Part shown: in pieces, positions 38,001 to 42,972 of the stretch
Position numbering within the stretch: the stretch's first letter is position 1
Layout: each line of letters opens with the position of its first letter
Position numbers and translations under genes: made by a program
The notes under the pieces: model-generated
Told to the model about the DNA's origin: nothing
Database searches by the model: none
The model's input: only the letters and a program-made list of their open reading frames with translations
Assembly: GCA_050084985.1 (NCBI GenBank)
Contig: JBITNC010000001.1
Span: 135,594,001 to 135,658,000, forward strand
Direction of reading: 5' to 3'
DNA length: 64,000 nt
Origin: Nageia nagi
Taxonomy: Eukaryota > Pinophyta

Positions 38001-38520
38001 AATATTCATATCATTTTAAATGTCACAGGTTTATGCTCTATCCCGAGATGGAGGAATTCCATTTTCCAGAATCTGGCGTAGAGTGCATCCAAAGTACAAG
38101 GTTCCTGCAAATGCAGTATGGCTATGTGCATTTTTGTGTATTCTCTTAGGCCTTCCTATCTTGAAAGTAAATGTGGTCTTCACAGCTATCACATCGATCT
38201 GTACTATAGGATGGGTTGGTGGATATGCTGTTCCCATTTTTGCCAGAATGGTTATGCCAGAGAAGAATTTTAAGCCCGGGCCTTTTAAGTTGGGACGTGG
38301 AAGCCGTCCAATTTGTCTAATAGCATTCTTGTGGATATGTTACACCTGTTCTGTATTTCTGTTGCCAACATCATACCCAATTAAATGGGATACGTTCAAC
38401 TATGCACCAATTGCTGTGGCTGTAGCGTTGGGACTCATAATGTTTTGGTGGTTTGTAGATGCAAGAAATTGGTTCAAGGGTCCAGTAAGGAATATTGATA
38501 CTCAGCATGACAAAGTTTAG
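1776..38520 (+). CDS. BAT1-like amino-acid/GABA permease, seven exons, one frameshift
   Basis: Exons are 1776-2003, 2097-2278, 13614-13733, 36498-36689, 37088-37393, 37562-37744 and 38029-38520; every junction is GT-AG and phase 0. The product is about 567 residues with the exon 2 frameshift discounted. Plant BAT1 proteins are about 520 residues; most of the excess is an N-terminal extension. Family blocks appear in order: NELGYKQELRR, AISFS, LTGIT, AEICSS-like SEICSSFP, AGPRWGP, LLSTG, SQYSLYGYDAAAHLTEET, SRDGGIP, VPANAVW, GPFKLG and NYAPIAV. About 11-12 hydrophobic segments are visible. Known members are membrane amino-acid/GABA transporters of the APC superfamily (Arabidopsis BAT1/GABP); substrate and membrane here are inferred. 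ATG 1776 has A at -3 and G at +4. In-frame ATGs at 1875 and 1941 are alternatives, the last sitting right before the conserved block. No AATAAA was seen within about 200 bp after the stop. Confidence 0.92.
2097..2278 (+). CDS. Permease exon 2, carries a -1 frameshift
   Basis: The exon begins after gtgcag and ends at CCT|GTGAGT. The first part reads TLFKTLAISFSTMTLFTGIT and continues to LLYAG, the first membrane helix. The second part reads PAPLVWGW and continues through a second helix to SEICSSFP. The two parts lie in different frames, meeting at GCGGGCCT around 2184-2191. The exon is 182 bp, whereas 183 bp would keep phase 0 between its neighbours. One extra G in the GGG run would restore the frame. 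Without it the frame ends at a stop about 50 bp further on. Confidence 0.88.
3600..4040 (-). repeat. Possible copia 3' LTR
   Basis: Lies immediately downstream (minus strand) of the copia RNase H fragment. It carries a TATA-like CTATAAACAC on the minus strand near 3842-3851, as a promoter-bearing LTR might. Ends could not be fixed and no paired LTR was matched, so the call rests mainly on position. Confidence 0.35.
4041..5560 (-). pseudogene. Ty1/copia reverse transcriptase-RNase H remnant
   Basis: Minus-strand reading from 5560 gives LGAKGFSPKEGVYYTKAF, the start of a copia RT (usual form LVAKGYxQxEGxDYxxTF). The decayed catalytic region around 4980-5050 reads HILVIVLFIDNLIITKD where YVDDLIIT is expected. 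The RNase H block near 4230-4310 reads LELDNQSAVIMEKTKQSSIR, matching the copia DNQSAI..KNP form. Stops and shifts are frequent and the catalytic DD has become DN. This is a dead intronic insertion. Confidence 0.75.
5150..5290 (-). repeat. Fragment shared with the 3' end of the LINE at 55850
   Basis: AACCCAATGGTTTGTAGGAC and the next ~130 bp match 55852-55980 (AACCCAAAGGTTTGTAGGAC and on) with many conserved blocks, including ATAATAAAATTG. At 55.85 kb this is the C-terminal end of a minus-strand LINE ORF2. Here it lies between two halves of a copia RT, so it is probably a LINE end caught in the copia remnant. Confidence 0.5.
5605..6441 (+). mobile_element. Non-autonomous hAT element 1, 837 bp, with 8-bp target duplication
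   Basis: Flanked by the direct repeat TTTTAGAT (5597-5604 and 6442-6449). The termini are imperfect inverted repeats: the right end, read inward, starts CAAGGTTACAC, with AGCGxGCTC-like blocks near both ends. A second copy at 34920-35529 has the same ends and its own 8-bp duplication. An 8-bp target duplication and CAAGG-type terminus fit the hAT superfamily. It carries a short acidic coding remnant (5842-6033), a possible transposase tail, so it cannot move by itself. Confidence 0.82.
5842..6033 (+). pseudogene. Acidic tail of a hAT-like transposase
   Basis: A 63-residue open stretch, very rich in Asp and Glu (VDDDDAQRL, DDEGNSSDDHDMDEAEDADS), ending at TAG. A similar acidic tail with downstream GACTTAGAGTC lies at 12600-12740, after a transposase-like segment. 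No DNA-binding or catalytic part is present. An independent gene is unlikely because the stretch lies wholly inside the 837-bp element. Confidence 0.5.
6777..6900 (-). repeat. Copia fragment, partial copy of 8890-9000
   Basis: ACCAACCTCATAACCATT and the following CTCACCATGATCAACATGAT recur at 8899-8945 with few changes. The 8.9-kb copy sits beside a copia integrase fragment, so this is read as a short gag-region copy of the same element. Confidence 0.45.
7420..8170 (+). pseudogene. hAT transposase N-terminal remnant (BED finger, DUF659)
   Basis: Reading frames on the + strand give DSCWKNRKLGKKPNYCICNH (BED-type zinc-finger start), then VRPCERAKQEVM, AFLYKSSKKRQIEAIARPY, and near 8005-8165 GLGFKSPTYYELLGLML and EQKKIWKRKICNIMMNERID. 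The last two match the start of plant hAT DUF659 transposases (GLGFKPPTYHELR, then EQKKTWxxTGCTIMSDGWTD). Several stops and shifts are present and the catalytic core is missing. Confidence 0.7.
8405..9020 (-). pseudogene. Copia integrase and gag fragments
   Basis: The minus strand gives IYFLKQRSNALSHIIRFRPL, then VEKQRGKVIKVEIRTKNDGK, matching copia integrase (WVYFLKxKSEVF, then RTDNGGEY). Upstream on that strand (8850-9020) is a charged stretch ending in a degraded Cys/His knuckle (SHYYCNHALHF), plausibly gag. The whole piece is homologous to 10205-10680, about 1.8 kb away. No full frame remains. Confidence 0.62.
9100..10200. other. Intronic stretch without a recognised gene
   Basis: 9140-9370 is extremely AT-rich. 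9655-9908 has two overlapping open frames of 60-70 codons; one contains a hydrophobic run (FPILAIVVFLLLVRISAV). Neither starts convincingly nor resembles a family known to me, and both lie inside intron 2 between copia fragments. Confidence 0.4.
10205..11356 (-). mobile_element. Copia remnant: gag region and integrase fragment
   Basis: Minus strand, downstream of the LTR and primer-binding site at 11357-11400. 10205-10680 repeats the integrase-bearing segment of 8405-8900 (shared ACATGCTTACCACCATGCTA-like and TTGCTCCTCTGCTTGAGAAA-like blocks). 10700-11356 lies where gag should be but is too decayed to translate. Confidence 0.55.
11357..11600 (-). repeat. Copia 5' LTR end with tRNA-iMet primer-binding site
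   Basis: The minus strand reads CATAACAGTGGTATCAAAGC: an LTR end in ACA, a one-base spacer, then TGGTATCAAAGC (11357-11368), complementary to the 3' end of initiator Met tRNA as in many plant LTR elements. A promoter-like GGTATAAAAGC lies on the same strand near 11506-11516. The far LTR boundary was not identified. Confidence 0.6.
12230..13120 (+). pseudogene. hAT-like remnant with transposase C-terminus
   Basis: 12230-12450 is unusually GC-rich, with runs of GGGG/CCCC. 12540-12740 reads QEYKASPAARWDVNLEDPS, an in-frame stop, then an acidic tail (DEDEDQEEFLQLDDVEEDS) ending at TAG. The tail and the AT-rich DNA after it resemble the inside of the hAT element at 5605. Terminal repeats and a target duplication were not found, so ends are approximate. 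Confidence 0.5.
13614..13733 (+). CDS. Permease exon 3
   Basis: Encodes 40 residues in phase 0, from TTGSLYFWAAHLAGPRWGPF to AGIGTQ, flanked by tag| and CAG|GTATTT. It carries the family motif AGPRWxPxASW followed by a hydrophobic helix. With exon 4 it aligns gap-free with the corresponding part of Arabidopsis BAT1 as recalled. It stands alone between the 11.3-kb and 22.8-kb introns. Confidence 0.9.
14275..14602 (-). other. 3' internal region with a 110-codon open frame
   Basis: Open on the minus strand from 14602 (MGQPWDSLGTAF) into the LTR at 14270, ending near the polypurine tract. Several overlapping open frames occur on both strands here. No motif is recognised and a coding role is doubtful. 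Confidence 0.3.
14762..15357 (-). pseudogene. Continuation of the unrecognised ORF, two overlapping frames
   Basis: The minus strand from 15357 gives TPHEFLFLAGVGMRTMFAAS, CKGTFSMMNGIGFPGKIRIG and CDIEKMRNVTCSHDLTRR. A shift near 15106 then leads to MVRSYGYLNHTLEDTFQPLT, ECELIDELVDIVHSCGLLGR and CFGMKYEHIHHYCWFGFGR before a stop. The protein-like composition over about 200 codons in shifting frames suggests one damaged coding sequence. I do not recognise the family. Confidence 0.4.
15341..15934 (-). CDS. Unrecognised acidic ORF inside the LTR element
   Basis: An open frame of 197 codons begins just inside the primer-binding site; the first ATG in frame is near 15874 (MEEKQENVKKKPNVVRGAK). 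The N-terminal half is acidic (EEDVRIFEEEELKSEIVDEV). The C-terminal half is more hydrophobic, with FWIVFEAVVNTPMETSWTAL and VLYVIMTAAFCKKEGRTVAT. It shows no gag knuckle, protease or polymerase motif that I recognise. It could be a degenerate gag or a captured host fragment. A second open stretch continues it in another frame (15357-15049). Confidence 0.45.
   Translation of the reverse strand: MPACWKNNEELSCTAAKKVLAMEEKQENVKKKPNVVRGAKVDGKISTEEDVRIFEEEELKSEIVDEVNALPDDVVDVEEHDLGVKSDSVLHGADLDPIFWIVFEAVVNTPMETSWTALSTHFWAAFVPIFEGKVRTNSVLEKRASAMSCETDFRSPKVVLYVIMTAAFCKKEGRTVATILKAAYSNRYRFPLFDEKG
15955..17039 (-). repeat. 5' LTR of the 13.9-17.0 kb element
   Basis: About 1085 bp. Its first ~408 bp (17039-16632) are repeated as 14274-13865, with shared blocks such as CACTTTACCAAATGCATATA and GTCATTTAAGTCACCTGGGA (plus-strand spelling). 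The remainder, after the TATA-like motif, is the presumed R-U5 part. A diverged relative of that part is at 19835-20470. Confidence 0.75.
17259..17360. repeat. 31-bp minisatellite, about 3 copies
   Basis: Two full 31-bp units start at 17287 and 17318 (CAATATTTGAGGTCTACTTC and CAATATTTGAGTTCTACTTC, each followed by TTTTCATTGAA). A partial third starts at 17349 and a diverged unit lies at 17259-17286. Confidence 0.85.
18230..18780 (+). pseudogene. Possible LINE ORF1 remnant
   Basis: Two overlapping + strand open frames of 113 and 90 codons. The second contains VHYFCTLHAKNIARLIYVDN, then IPIDILEVISV. This loosely fits the plant LINE ORF1 pattern of a PVHYF-like block, IAxxIGxxLxVDN, and an ARILVEVDV-like block. 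The match is weak and no knuckle is seen. The frames are inside intron 3, so a host gene is less likely. Confidence 0.3.
19835..20470 (-). repeat. LTR fragment related to the 15955-17039 LTR
   Basis: GGATTTGTTTACAAGGCTAA and AGCTAGTTGGCCTAGCCTCT at 20310-20360 match GGATTTGTCAGATCTAATTG and AGCTAGCTGACCTAGCCTCC at 16432-16480, followed in both by a similar GGGAACC and TTCCAAGAGC-like stretch. On the minus strand it ends CACTACA near 19837, as the complete LTR does. The upstream part is missing. Confidence 0.5.
20350..20870 (-). pseudogene. Ty3/gypsy integrase fragment with internal tandem duplication
   Basis: The minus strand gives TPGLLQLLSILNKQWSNI (20460-20530) and, about 230 bp away, RLLQPL, ISNKQWSNISMDFIEGLP and KSKGKTILHVVLDCLPQSK. 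This is the gypsy integrase core around the first catalytic Asp (usual form GLLQPLPIPxxPWxxISMDFI). A block of about 230 bp occurs twice in direct order, with shared ATATTTGACCATTGTTTATT and AAATTCCTCCACAA. Confidence 0.65.
20871..21417 (-). other. Internal region between primer-binding site and integrase fragment
   Basis: Only about 0.55 kb separates the primer-binding site from the integrase remnant, so gag, protease and RT are deleted. A 79-codon open frame on the + strand (20997-21236) has no recognised similarity and is probably chance. Confidence 0.4.
21418..22719 (-). repeat. 5' LTR of a gypsy-like element plus primer-binding site
   Basis: The LTR (minus) runs from 22719 (TGTAACATCCCC) to 21432 (ATAACA), about 1290 bp. 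After a two-base spacer comes TGGTATCAAAGC at 21429-21418, matching initiator Met tRNA. The integrase fragment at 20350-20870 lies downstream on the same strand and may belong to it. No matching 3' LTR was found, so the element is truncated or heavily deleted. Confidence 0.62.
22720..25369. other. Intronic stretch, no gene recognised
   Basis: AT-rich with only short open frames. I found no transposon protein, LTR pair or host exon in this 2.6-kb part of intron 3. Confidence 0.5.
25370..27680 (-). mobile_element. LINE A, 3' half: end of endonuclease, reverse transcriptase
   Basis: On the minus strand: endonuclease end (LPLTNHAHLSLFL near 27600), the linker to RT (LYKIILKQKLHDMQ, TLFLVDRLPST), then RT pieces: SKLQAELLK, HCPLSPTLFKLYIDKFKSFL and LLFADNIVLLS (26249-26260 is FADN). 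Downstream sequence parallels LINE B to about 25370, where similarity fades before a zinc-binding domain. Many stops. It continues the 5' half at 31756-33190; LINE B lies between. Confidence 0.78.
28082..28976 (-). pseudogene. LINE B ORF2 C-terminal region with zinc-binding segment
   Basis: 28976-28413 gives VTPTTLYEVDICGSSLRVVN and a long stretch to TDSLTAIREISFRPLRCLL. 28528-28082 in another frame gives RVETNHHIDRDLRVCRLCSR and DHFVFQC, a C-x2-C...H-x4-C zinc-binding domain as found at the end of plant LINE ORF2 (zf-RVT type). One frameshift separates the two parts. Confidence 0.7.
29240..30692 (-). pseudogene. LINE B endonuclease end and reverse transcriptase
   Basis: Long frames of 255 and 264 codons overlap in different phases. 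The second shows KAPDIENLQAEFLKHA, IHPIFKSDDHNEPSNYRIIM, VGQAGFRRDHHTIDHVFI, FCCFVDFRKASAIV and GVEQGCPLTDF, the RT fingers and palm of L1-type LINEs. The catalytic box at 29316-29327 reads FVDN, with the second Asp replaced by Asn. A frameshift near 29430 separates it from SPTLFGLYIDELDSV. The enzyme cannot be made intact. Confidence 0.8.
31479..31751 (-). pseudogene. LINE B ORF1 C-terminus
   Basis: Ninety open codons: FLLTRVIPFTENRLSVLRAK, HIYIDEDFTQMQAQEFATTR and WAMIQNYQAWIRDSPHASWP. The same region in LINE A (32490-32700) reads LRAKKKLFF, KIYLDANLTRLQV and HDCKVVIHDIPTPRWSHL. This is the C-terminal part of an L1-type ORF1, an RNA-binding protein that packages the LINE transcript. The N-terminal part is missing by 5' truncation. 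Confidence 0.65.
31756..33190 (-). mobile_element. LINE A, 5' half: ORF1 coiled coil and endonuclease
   Basis: The minus strand from 33190 shows a hydrophilic coiled-coil-like stretch (KITTQKEHLKQERTAQQQFI, KQVEEHNSWVQVIKSKK), then TKELNLQVCGFPKT, as in L1-type ORF1. The ORF1 end follows at 32490-32700 and the endonuclease at 32490-31765 (SFTVWNYTSMIWSSLG, LILFTKTHK, AWYIWISISRSPPLKGVYIS, a decayed GDFN as VDDFN). Similarity ends near 31760, where LINE B begins. Confidence 0.72.
33191..34919. other. Intronic stretch, no clear gene
   Basis: 33200-33460 is pyrimidine-rich and may be the eroded 5' end of LINE A. 34090-34180 has a GC-richer block (TGCCATCCTCGTCCCC) resembling conserved ends of other plant transposons, but no partner was found. 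The remainder is AT-rich intron. Confidence 0.4.
34920..35529 (+). mobile_element. Non-autonomous hAT element 2, 610 bp, internal-deletion copy
   Basis: Flanked by GCCAAAAG (34912-34919) and GCCAGAAG (35530-35537), an 8-bp target duplication with one mismatch. The left end CAAGGGTCCAC matches the right end read inward, TAAGGTTCCAC. Both ends carry AGCGCGCTT and CCGGA blocks. The interior matches element 1 (5605-6441), for example ACTTGATACTTATGGTTTTG and GGCATTTTGCTACTATGACA. The acidic coding stretch of element 1 and its flanks (about 250 bp) are absent. Confidence 0.85.
35760..35975. repeat. Dispersed repeat, partner at 55185-55445
   Basis: TTTGAACTTGGAACTTTCTT, then TTTGAGAGTTTTCACACCCA and CTCCCCTAACATTTCGTGAT here, against TTTGAACTTGGGACCTCCCT, TTGAGAGTTTTATCTTCCCA and CTCCCCTCACATCATTGGAT at 55355-55430. 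A TTTGAACTTGGGACC core is somewhat like a tRNA B box, so a SINE is possible but unproven. Confidence 0.4.
36498..36689 (+). CDS. Permease exon 4
   Basis: Encodes 64 residues in phase 0 after tttacag: AYAGSQTLQSIILLSTG, a Gly-rich turn, then a strongly hydrophobic segment (MGLTVIWAILNTFALNVIAF). It ends at CAG|GTATAG. LLSTG plus GGY is conserved in plant BAT1 proteins. Confidence 0.92.
37088..37393 (+). CDS. Permease exon 5
   Basis: Encodes 102 residues in phase 0 after gtgcag, ending at CAG|GTAATT. It carries a hydrophobic segment (VIGGGVIVVILPLV), the signature SQYSLYGYDAAAHLTEETKG, and another hydrophobic stretch after INGPIAI. The YDA-x-AHxTEET signature is the strongest single piece of family evidence. 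Confidence 0.94.
37562..37744 (+). CDS. Permease exon 6
   Basis: Encodes 61 residues in phase 0 after ccaccag: a short hydrophilic loop starting DFKYLYNQDNETAGS, then helix IGAIVLLVVIWGSFFFGGLS and ITTSAARV. The donor GTATGT at 37745 is preferred over the GT three bases upstream because it keeps the V-V-Y-A spacing of the family. Confidence 0.92.
38029..38520 (+). CDS. Permease exon 7 and stop
   Basis: Encodes the last 163 residues plus TAG. It starts VYALSRDGGIPFSRIWRRVH, followed by VPANAVW, four hydrophobic segments, GPFKLGRGSRP and NYAPIAVAVALG. It ends in ARNWFKGPVRN and a short hydrophilic tail. The frame is fully open with no damage, as in exons 3-6. Confidence 0.94.
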   Translation, partial: VYALSRDGGIPFSRIWRRVHPKYKVPANAVWLCAFLCILLGLPILKVNVVFTAITSICTIGWVGGYAVPIFARMVMPEKNFKPGPFKLGRGSRPICLIAFLWICYTCSVFLLPTSYPIKWDTFNYAPIAVAVALGLIMFWWFVDARNWFKGPVRNIDTQHDKV

Positions 38521-39715
38521 AGTTCGACTTTCCTTTGTATTATGTTGTGAATTTAAAAATTTACTATCCGTTGATAGTTAGGCTCTTGGAGTCTGCCATT
38601 GAATTTGTAACTTATTGACTTAGTTTTATTCCTTATTTAAATATACATTTGATATTTATTATTTTACAAATATATGTATATTTATTTTTGATATTGAGAA
38701 AATTATTTTAAATAATTAGTTTGCAAGGTTAGTTTTGGTGATCAGTTGTAAATTTGAATTAAATTTCAGAGAAGCGTACTTAAAATTCTTTTTACATGTT
38801 TGAAAATTGGACCATTTAAAGTTGGAGATATTTGAACCTGGGTTTCCCATAGAACATTCTACTTACTTCAACTGTCCTAACATGGATAGACAAGGATCTT
38901 GCTTAATTTAAATTATTAAAGATTTTCATAATTTTTGTTTTATAATTCTTGATTTTTGTTGAAATCTTTTTTTTTTCCTTGTATTTTTATTCAACTGGAA
39001 AACTTTTTTGGAGACAAACCAGTCAATTGAAGTTTTGAAGCTAATTTGTCATTGATATTGACTTCCAAATATTCTTACATCCATATCATGATGGATGTTA
39101 AACTATTACACAATGAATGTGATAAAAATAAATTTTTATGAAGTGAAATCAATATCAAGATGTTATCAATCATCTCAAAATCTATTGTTTCTTATACATT
39201 TAAGGTTTGATTTTTGTTACAGTATTTTACTTTTTGATGAACTCAACTGTTTGAATACATTTATAACTTTTTGTCTTATTAATTGTTAATTTAAAATACT
39301 ATATTTCCAATTCAAACCTTAGTTTGTATATTTTATTGAGTAAATTTAAATGTTTTAATTATTTGAAATTTCTATGTTGTGTAATAATTCATTATTTACT
39401 TATATATGAGTTTTATCTTTTAAAATGAATGATTAAATTAATAAATTTTTATTAGTGTTTTACTTTTTGATGAGTTCAATTGTTTAAATATATTTATTAA
39501 TTTTTTCTTATTTTTTTGTTCAATATTGATTGGTAGTTTTTGCGGAATCAATAACTGTTACATCATTCTTAATCCACATTGTGAAATCTTTGAAAACAAA
39601 ATCCATCTAAATCCTCATGAGGTTCCTACATATCTAGACAAAAACAAAGAAATCCATTAATGGAAAAGTACATTGACACCTTGTATCAAGGTTGAAAAAT
39701 TGCAAGAAGAAATAA
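38521..39715. other. Permease 3' UTR and AT-rich flank
   Basis: Immediately after the stop the DNA is AT-rich with no canonical AATAAA. A pair of ~55-bp direct repeats (TACTTTTTGATGAACTCAAC at 39228 and TACTTTTTGATGAGTTCAAT at 39461) lies 233 bp apart. No gene recognised. Confidence 0.5.
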
Positions 39716-39719
39716 TACT

Positions 39720-40440
39720 TTGTATTGTACTTCAACATCCTTTTGGAATGCTGCTCCAATAATCCTTTGTTGAGTGCCAAATATGCTTAATCTTGCCCTT
39801 TAACAACCTTCATGTGTCGAGCTCACCATACATCCCTATTCTAGGGCTCAAGGTCATACTTAGTGCTAATCGGACCTCTTGCTCTTATATGAGACACACT
39901 ACACCTCCTAACACTTTTCTAACTTGGTTTCCATTGGAGAATCCATCTATGGAACACTCCTATTCCTCTCCACGGACCTAAATCTCAAAATGAGAGACCC
40001 CCAAAAATAAAAGCAAAACTTCAAGGGCTTACATATTAAAACATTTTGCTATCCAAAACACCTCCATATAGGAGAAATCCTTCAAAAACAAAACAAGAGA
40101 CTTAACGGTAGGCAAGAAGAGCATTCAAGTCTTACTTCAAAATTAGATATTCCCACGAAAAGCATGACACTGTATTGTGGCTTAGCATCCTGTAGACATG
40201 CCACTCCAACACCCCATGTGTTGAGTGACAGACAACCATCGACCTCTCTGCAAAAACCTCAATGATCCATGCTTATTCCTTAAGACTCCAAGAAGGCCAT
40301 AGGTACTAATTGGACCTCTTGCTCTATACAGAAGCTCATTACATCTCCTAGCACTAGACCAACTTGGTTCTTTCTTTTGGGAATCTACCATCTCCTCTCC
40401 CGCATATGAAGATTTCTCATCTTTGAAGAGCTGAGGCCCC
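39720..40440. repeat. Diverged tandem duplication, about 440-bp period
   Basis: 39720-39990 and 40170-40430 share ordered blocks: TGTTGAGTG, CTAATCGGACCTCTTGCTCT against CTAATTGGACCTCTTGCTCT (440 bp apart), ACCTCCTAACAC against ATCTCCTAGCAC, and AACTTGGTTT against AACTTGGTTC. The minus strand of the second unit has a 69-codon open frame. No protein family was recognised. Confidence 0.6.
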
Positions 40441-41180
40441 CCTTAGACATGGATCCCAAAAGACTCTCCCCATAAAATGGCACATAAGAGAACCTCTTTC
40501 CCATGTATGGAACCAAGTTTGACCTCCATTGGAACCCTCTTCCTCAAAAAAACCATTTAGAGACCCCACATCCACCACAATGAGCATGTTGAAACCTAAT
40601 TGACCAGCAAGGCTAGAAGAGCTTAAAATCTTCACACCTCACCATATTTCCAATCGACTACCCTCTGTCAGATATTCAACACACATCAGAAGGTGAAACC
40701 CCTTCAAGATCGTGACATTGGGACATGCATCCACATAAATTGCCTGACCTCCCACCTACCAAGCCCATGTGGTCTAAACATGATTCTTGCTTACGAACCA
40801 ACTTTCTTGAAATAAATTTGTCCTAATAACCACCTCCAACCTTTCATATTGGACGAGTTCTTGAGCACCCCTTCTAGGAGCCCAAGTAGCTTCAACTGCT
40901 ACCTTCCTTTCCCTCGAATCACCATCCTCATCATCAGAATCACCCTCTAAGATAAGCTCCTAAAACCCTAGCTCTCCTCATTGCTTCATTATTATAAAAG
41001 GATGCAAAATTAGGTGTATTAGTTTTTTCTTATTTATTTTAATAATTTTTATTGATTTAAAATTATTTATATAGTACATTTTAAATTCAAATTTTACTTT
41101 ATTCATTTTATTGTAAATCTTTTAACTTTAAGGTACTACAATTCTATGGTTAAATTATAAGTTGAATTTATTAAGTAAAT
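40441..41180. other. Unassigned stretch
   Basis: Minus-strand reading around 40635-40417 gives an open 72 codons (SSLAGQLGFNMLIVVDVGSL, GSLMCHFMGRVFWDPCLRG) without a recognised family. 40860-40980 in the same direction is acidic (EGDSDDEDGDS). It may be an eroded retroelement ORF. 40990-41180 is AT-rich. Confidence 0.35.
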
Positions 41181-41189
41181 TTAAATGAT

Positions 41190-41745
41190 AGTGAGGTTGC
41201 CACTGAAGTCCCAGTGTGGGTTGAGTTTCCTAGGTTACCTATTCCATGTTGGAAATATTTACGTACTCTAGCTAAAACCTTAGGGTCTTTTGTTTGCTTT
41301 GAACCAGAAAGGTTCTTCTCAGCTTGACCCTCTCGGAGAGTTTGTGTGAAAGTTGACCTCACTAAGGATCTCCAAGAGTTTATTGATGTGCATATTGGAG
41401 AATTGATTCTTCGTCAAAGAGTGGTCTATATCAACCTCCCGAGCACTTGCTATCGCTATCAATCCTTTGTTCACCAGATTCAGGACTGCCCATTTATGGT
41501 GGGAAGATTCAAAGAACAGATCTCGTTTGTAGCCTTGATAGCTGCAACCCCGACTGCTCCTACTAGAGGTGGCAATAATGAATGGCAAGTCATTTCCAAC
41601 CATTGTAATCGTCCACCCCGAGGTCAAGAGCCAACTATTGCTCCCCAACAACCTATTTTTATGGAAGAACCATCGATAGCCCCTGTAGTTGTGGCAAATG
41701 TAGGTATCTCTCAACCCCCCTGGTTGTCTAATAGGCAGAGGTAGA
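41190..41745 (+). pseudogene. LINE D ORF1 (DUF4283 plus eroded zinc knuckle)
   Basis: The + strand gives EVPVWVEFPRLPIPCWKYLR, FVCFEPERFFSA, RVCVKVDLTKDLQEFIDVHI, then LPSTCYRYQSFVHQIQDCPF. This is the DUF4283 RNA-binding domain and CCHC knuckle of plant L1-type ORF1; the second Cys has become Tyr and a conserved Gly Val. Stops occur upstream (41315) and the N-terminus is missing. The same protein family is at 180-510 and 52650-53978. Confidence 0.75.
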
Positions 41746-42248
41746 TATTCCAGTTTTGATGATGTATGAACCCTTTGGTTCCTCCATTTGGTTGGGGCCT
41801 TCATTTGCCTCTATTATCTCGACTCCTCCTTCAACTCAAGGAATAGAGGAAAGCTTAAGCTTCAAGTCTTGTCACTCTTGCAGCCCTCATAGGGAGGGCT
41901 TTGATGGCCATGCAAATAAGAGATGACATATGCTTTTACGCCTGCCACTAGGTTGCTTTTTCTCAAGGTGGTGTTAATGCTTTTGGGGCCTTGGCTGATT
42001 TATGGGACTTTGAGGACAACATAAATCTTCAGGTCCATGATACCCCACAATGATTTTTTATTCCTAGAATGTCAGAGGAATGATGGATCCAATCCATAAA
42101 TACACGATCTGTAGTGAGTTATCAAAAGCTACTCACTTTGTATGGTAATCTCGACTTTGTCTGTTTGTAAGAGATTAAAGTTGCTAACTTCATTCTTTAG
42201 TGTACTTGTTCTTTCCTATGGTCGAGGGGACCTTTTTTTCATACCAAT
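41746..42248 (+). mobile_element. LINE D, spacer and endonuclease start
   Basis: After ORF1, the + strand near 42050 gives FIPRMSEE in one frame and WNVRG-like sequence in another (NVRGMMDP), then ICSELSKATHFVW, LCLFVRD and FFPMVEGTFFSYQ. This is the start of an L1-type endonuclease (usual ISWNVRGL, CLQE). It breaks at 42248, where the gypsy LTR starts, and resumes at 50024 in the same domain. Confidence 0.65.
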
Positions 42249-42881
42249 TATAAATGCCTAAAAATGAATTATTATTTGTTAAATAATTCATTTTAGAGCC
42301 TCAATGATGTATTATGTAAAAAGGGGTTAAAAATACCCAAACCTATGTAATTTATGTAATGGACCGTTGTGGCATGTACAAGAGGTCAAAAAGATCAAAG
42401 TCATGTAAACATGTATCATATATAAAGGCATCAAATGATGACCTTAAACTTTATGGGAAAATGAATATGAGGAAGATTCTAGAGAGATTCTAGCACATGT
42501 TACATCAGTCTGTTATGCACAAATATTATTCATAAGTTATATTTAATATTTTCTATCTGATGATTCTTTTGTTCACTCATCACTACATTCTTGATTGCAT
42601 CTATTATATTGCTTATTTAGGCTACTAGCGGCATACCTCTTTTAGGCCATTAGTGGCGTACCTCTTTTAAGCTACCAATGATGTGTAATTGAATGAATGT
42701 ATGCTCGTTTTTTATGTATGTTGCTCTTAACAGAATGAACATGCGATCTAATTAAGAACAAATATATTTCTATTATTCGTTATTGCCATATTTCAAATAT
42801 ATGTGACAATAAAAATAAAGTAGACCAATAGTGCATTACTTAACCCCCATTAACAATTATATGCATTATTTTGGGTTAACA
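42249..42881 (+). repeat. 5' LTR of gypsy element 1
   Basis: 633 bp. It begins TATAAATGCC, where the 3' LTR has TGTAGATGCC (terminal TG eroded to TA), and ends GGGTTAACA. It matches the 3' LTR over its length at roughly nine positions in ten by eye. It shares TAAAAAGGGGTTAAAAAT and GGCATGTACAAG blocks. Confidence 0.88.
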
Positions 42882-42972
42882 TTTTGGTGAACCCGTATGT
42901 TCGATTCGTCTTTCCCTACCGGTAAGATCTCGCAAAACTTTGTATCAGATCAATGTTGCTAATGTTGTAGAA

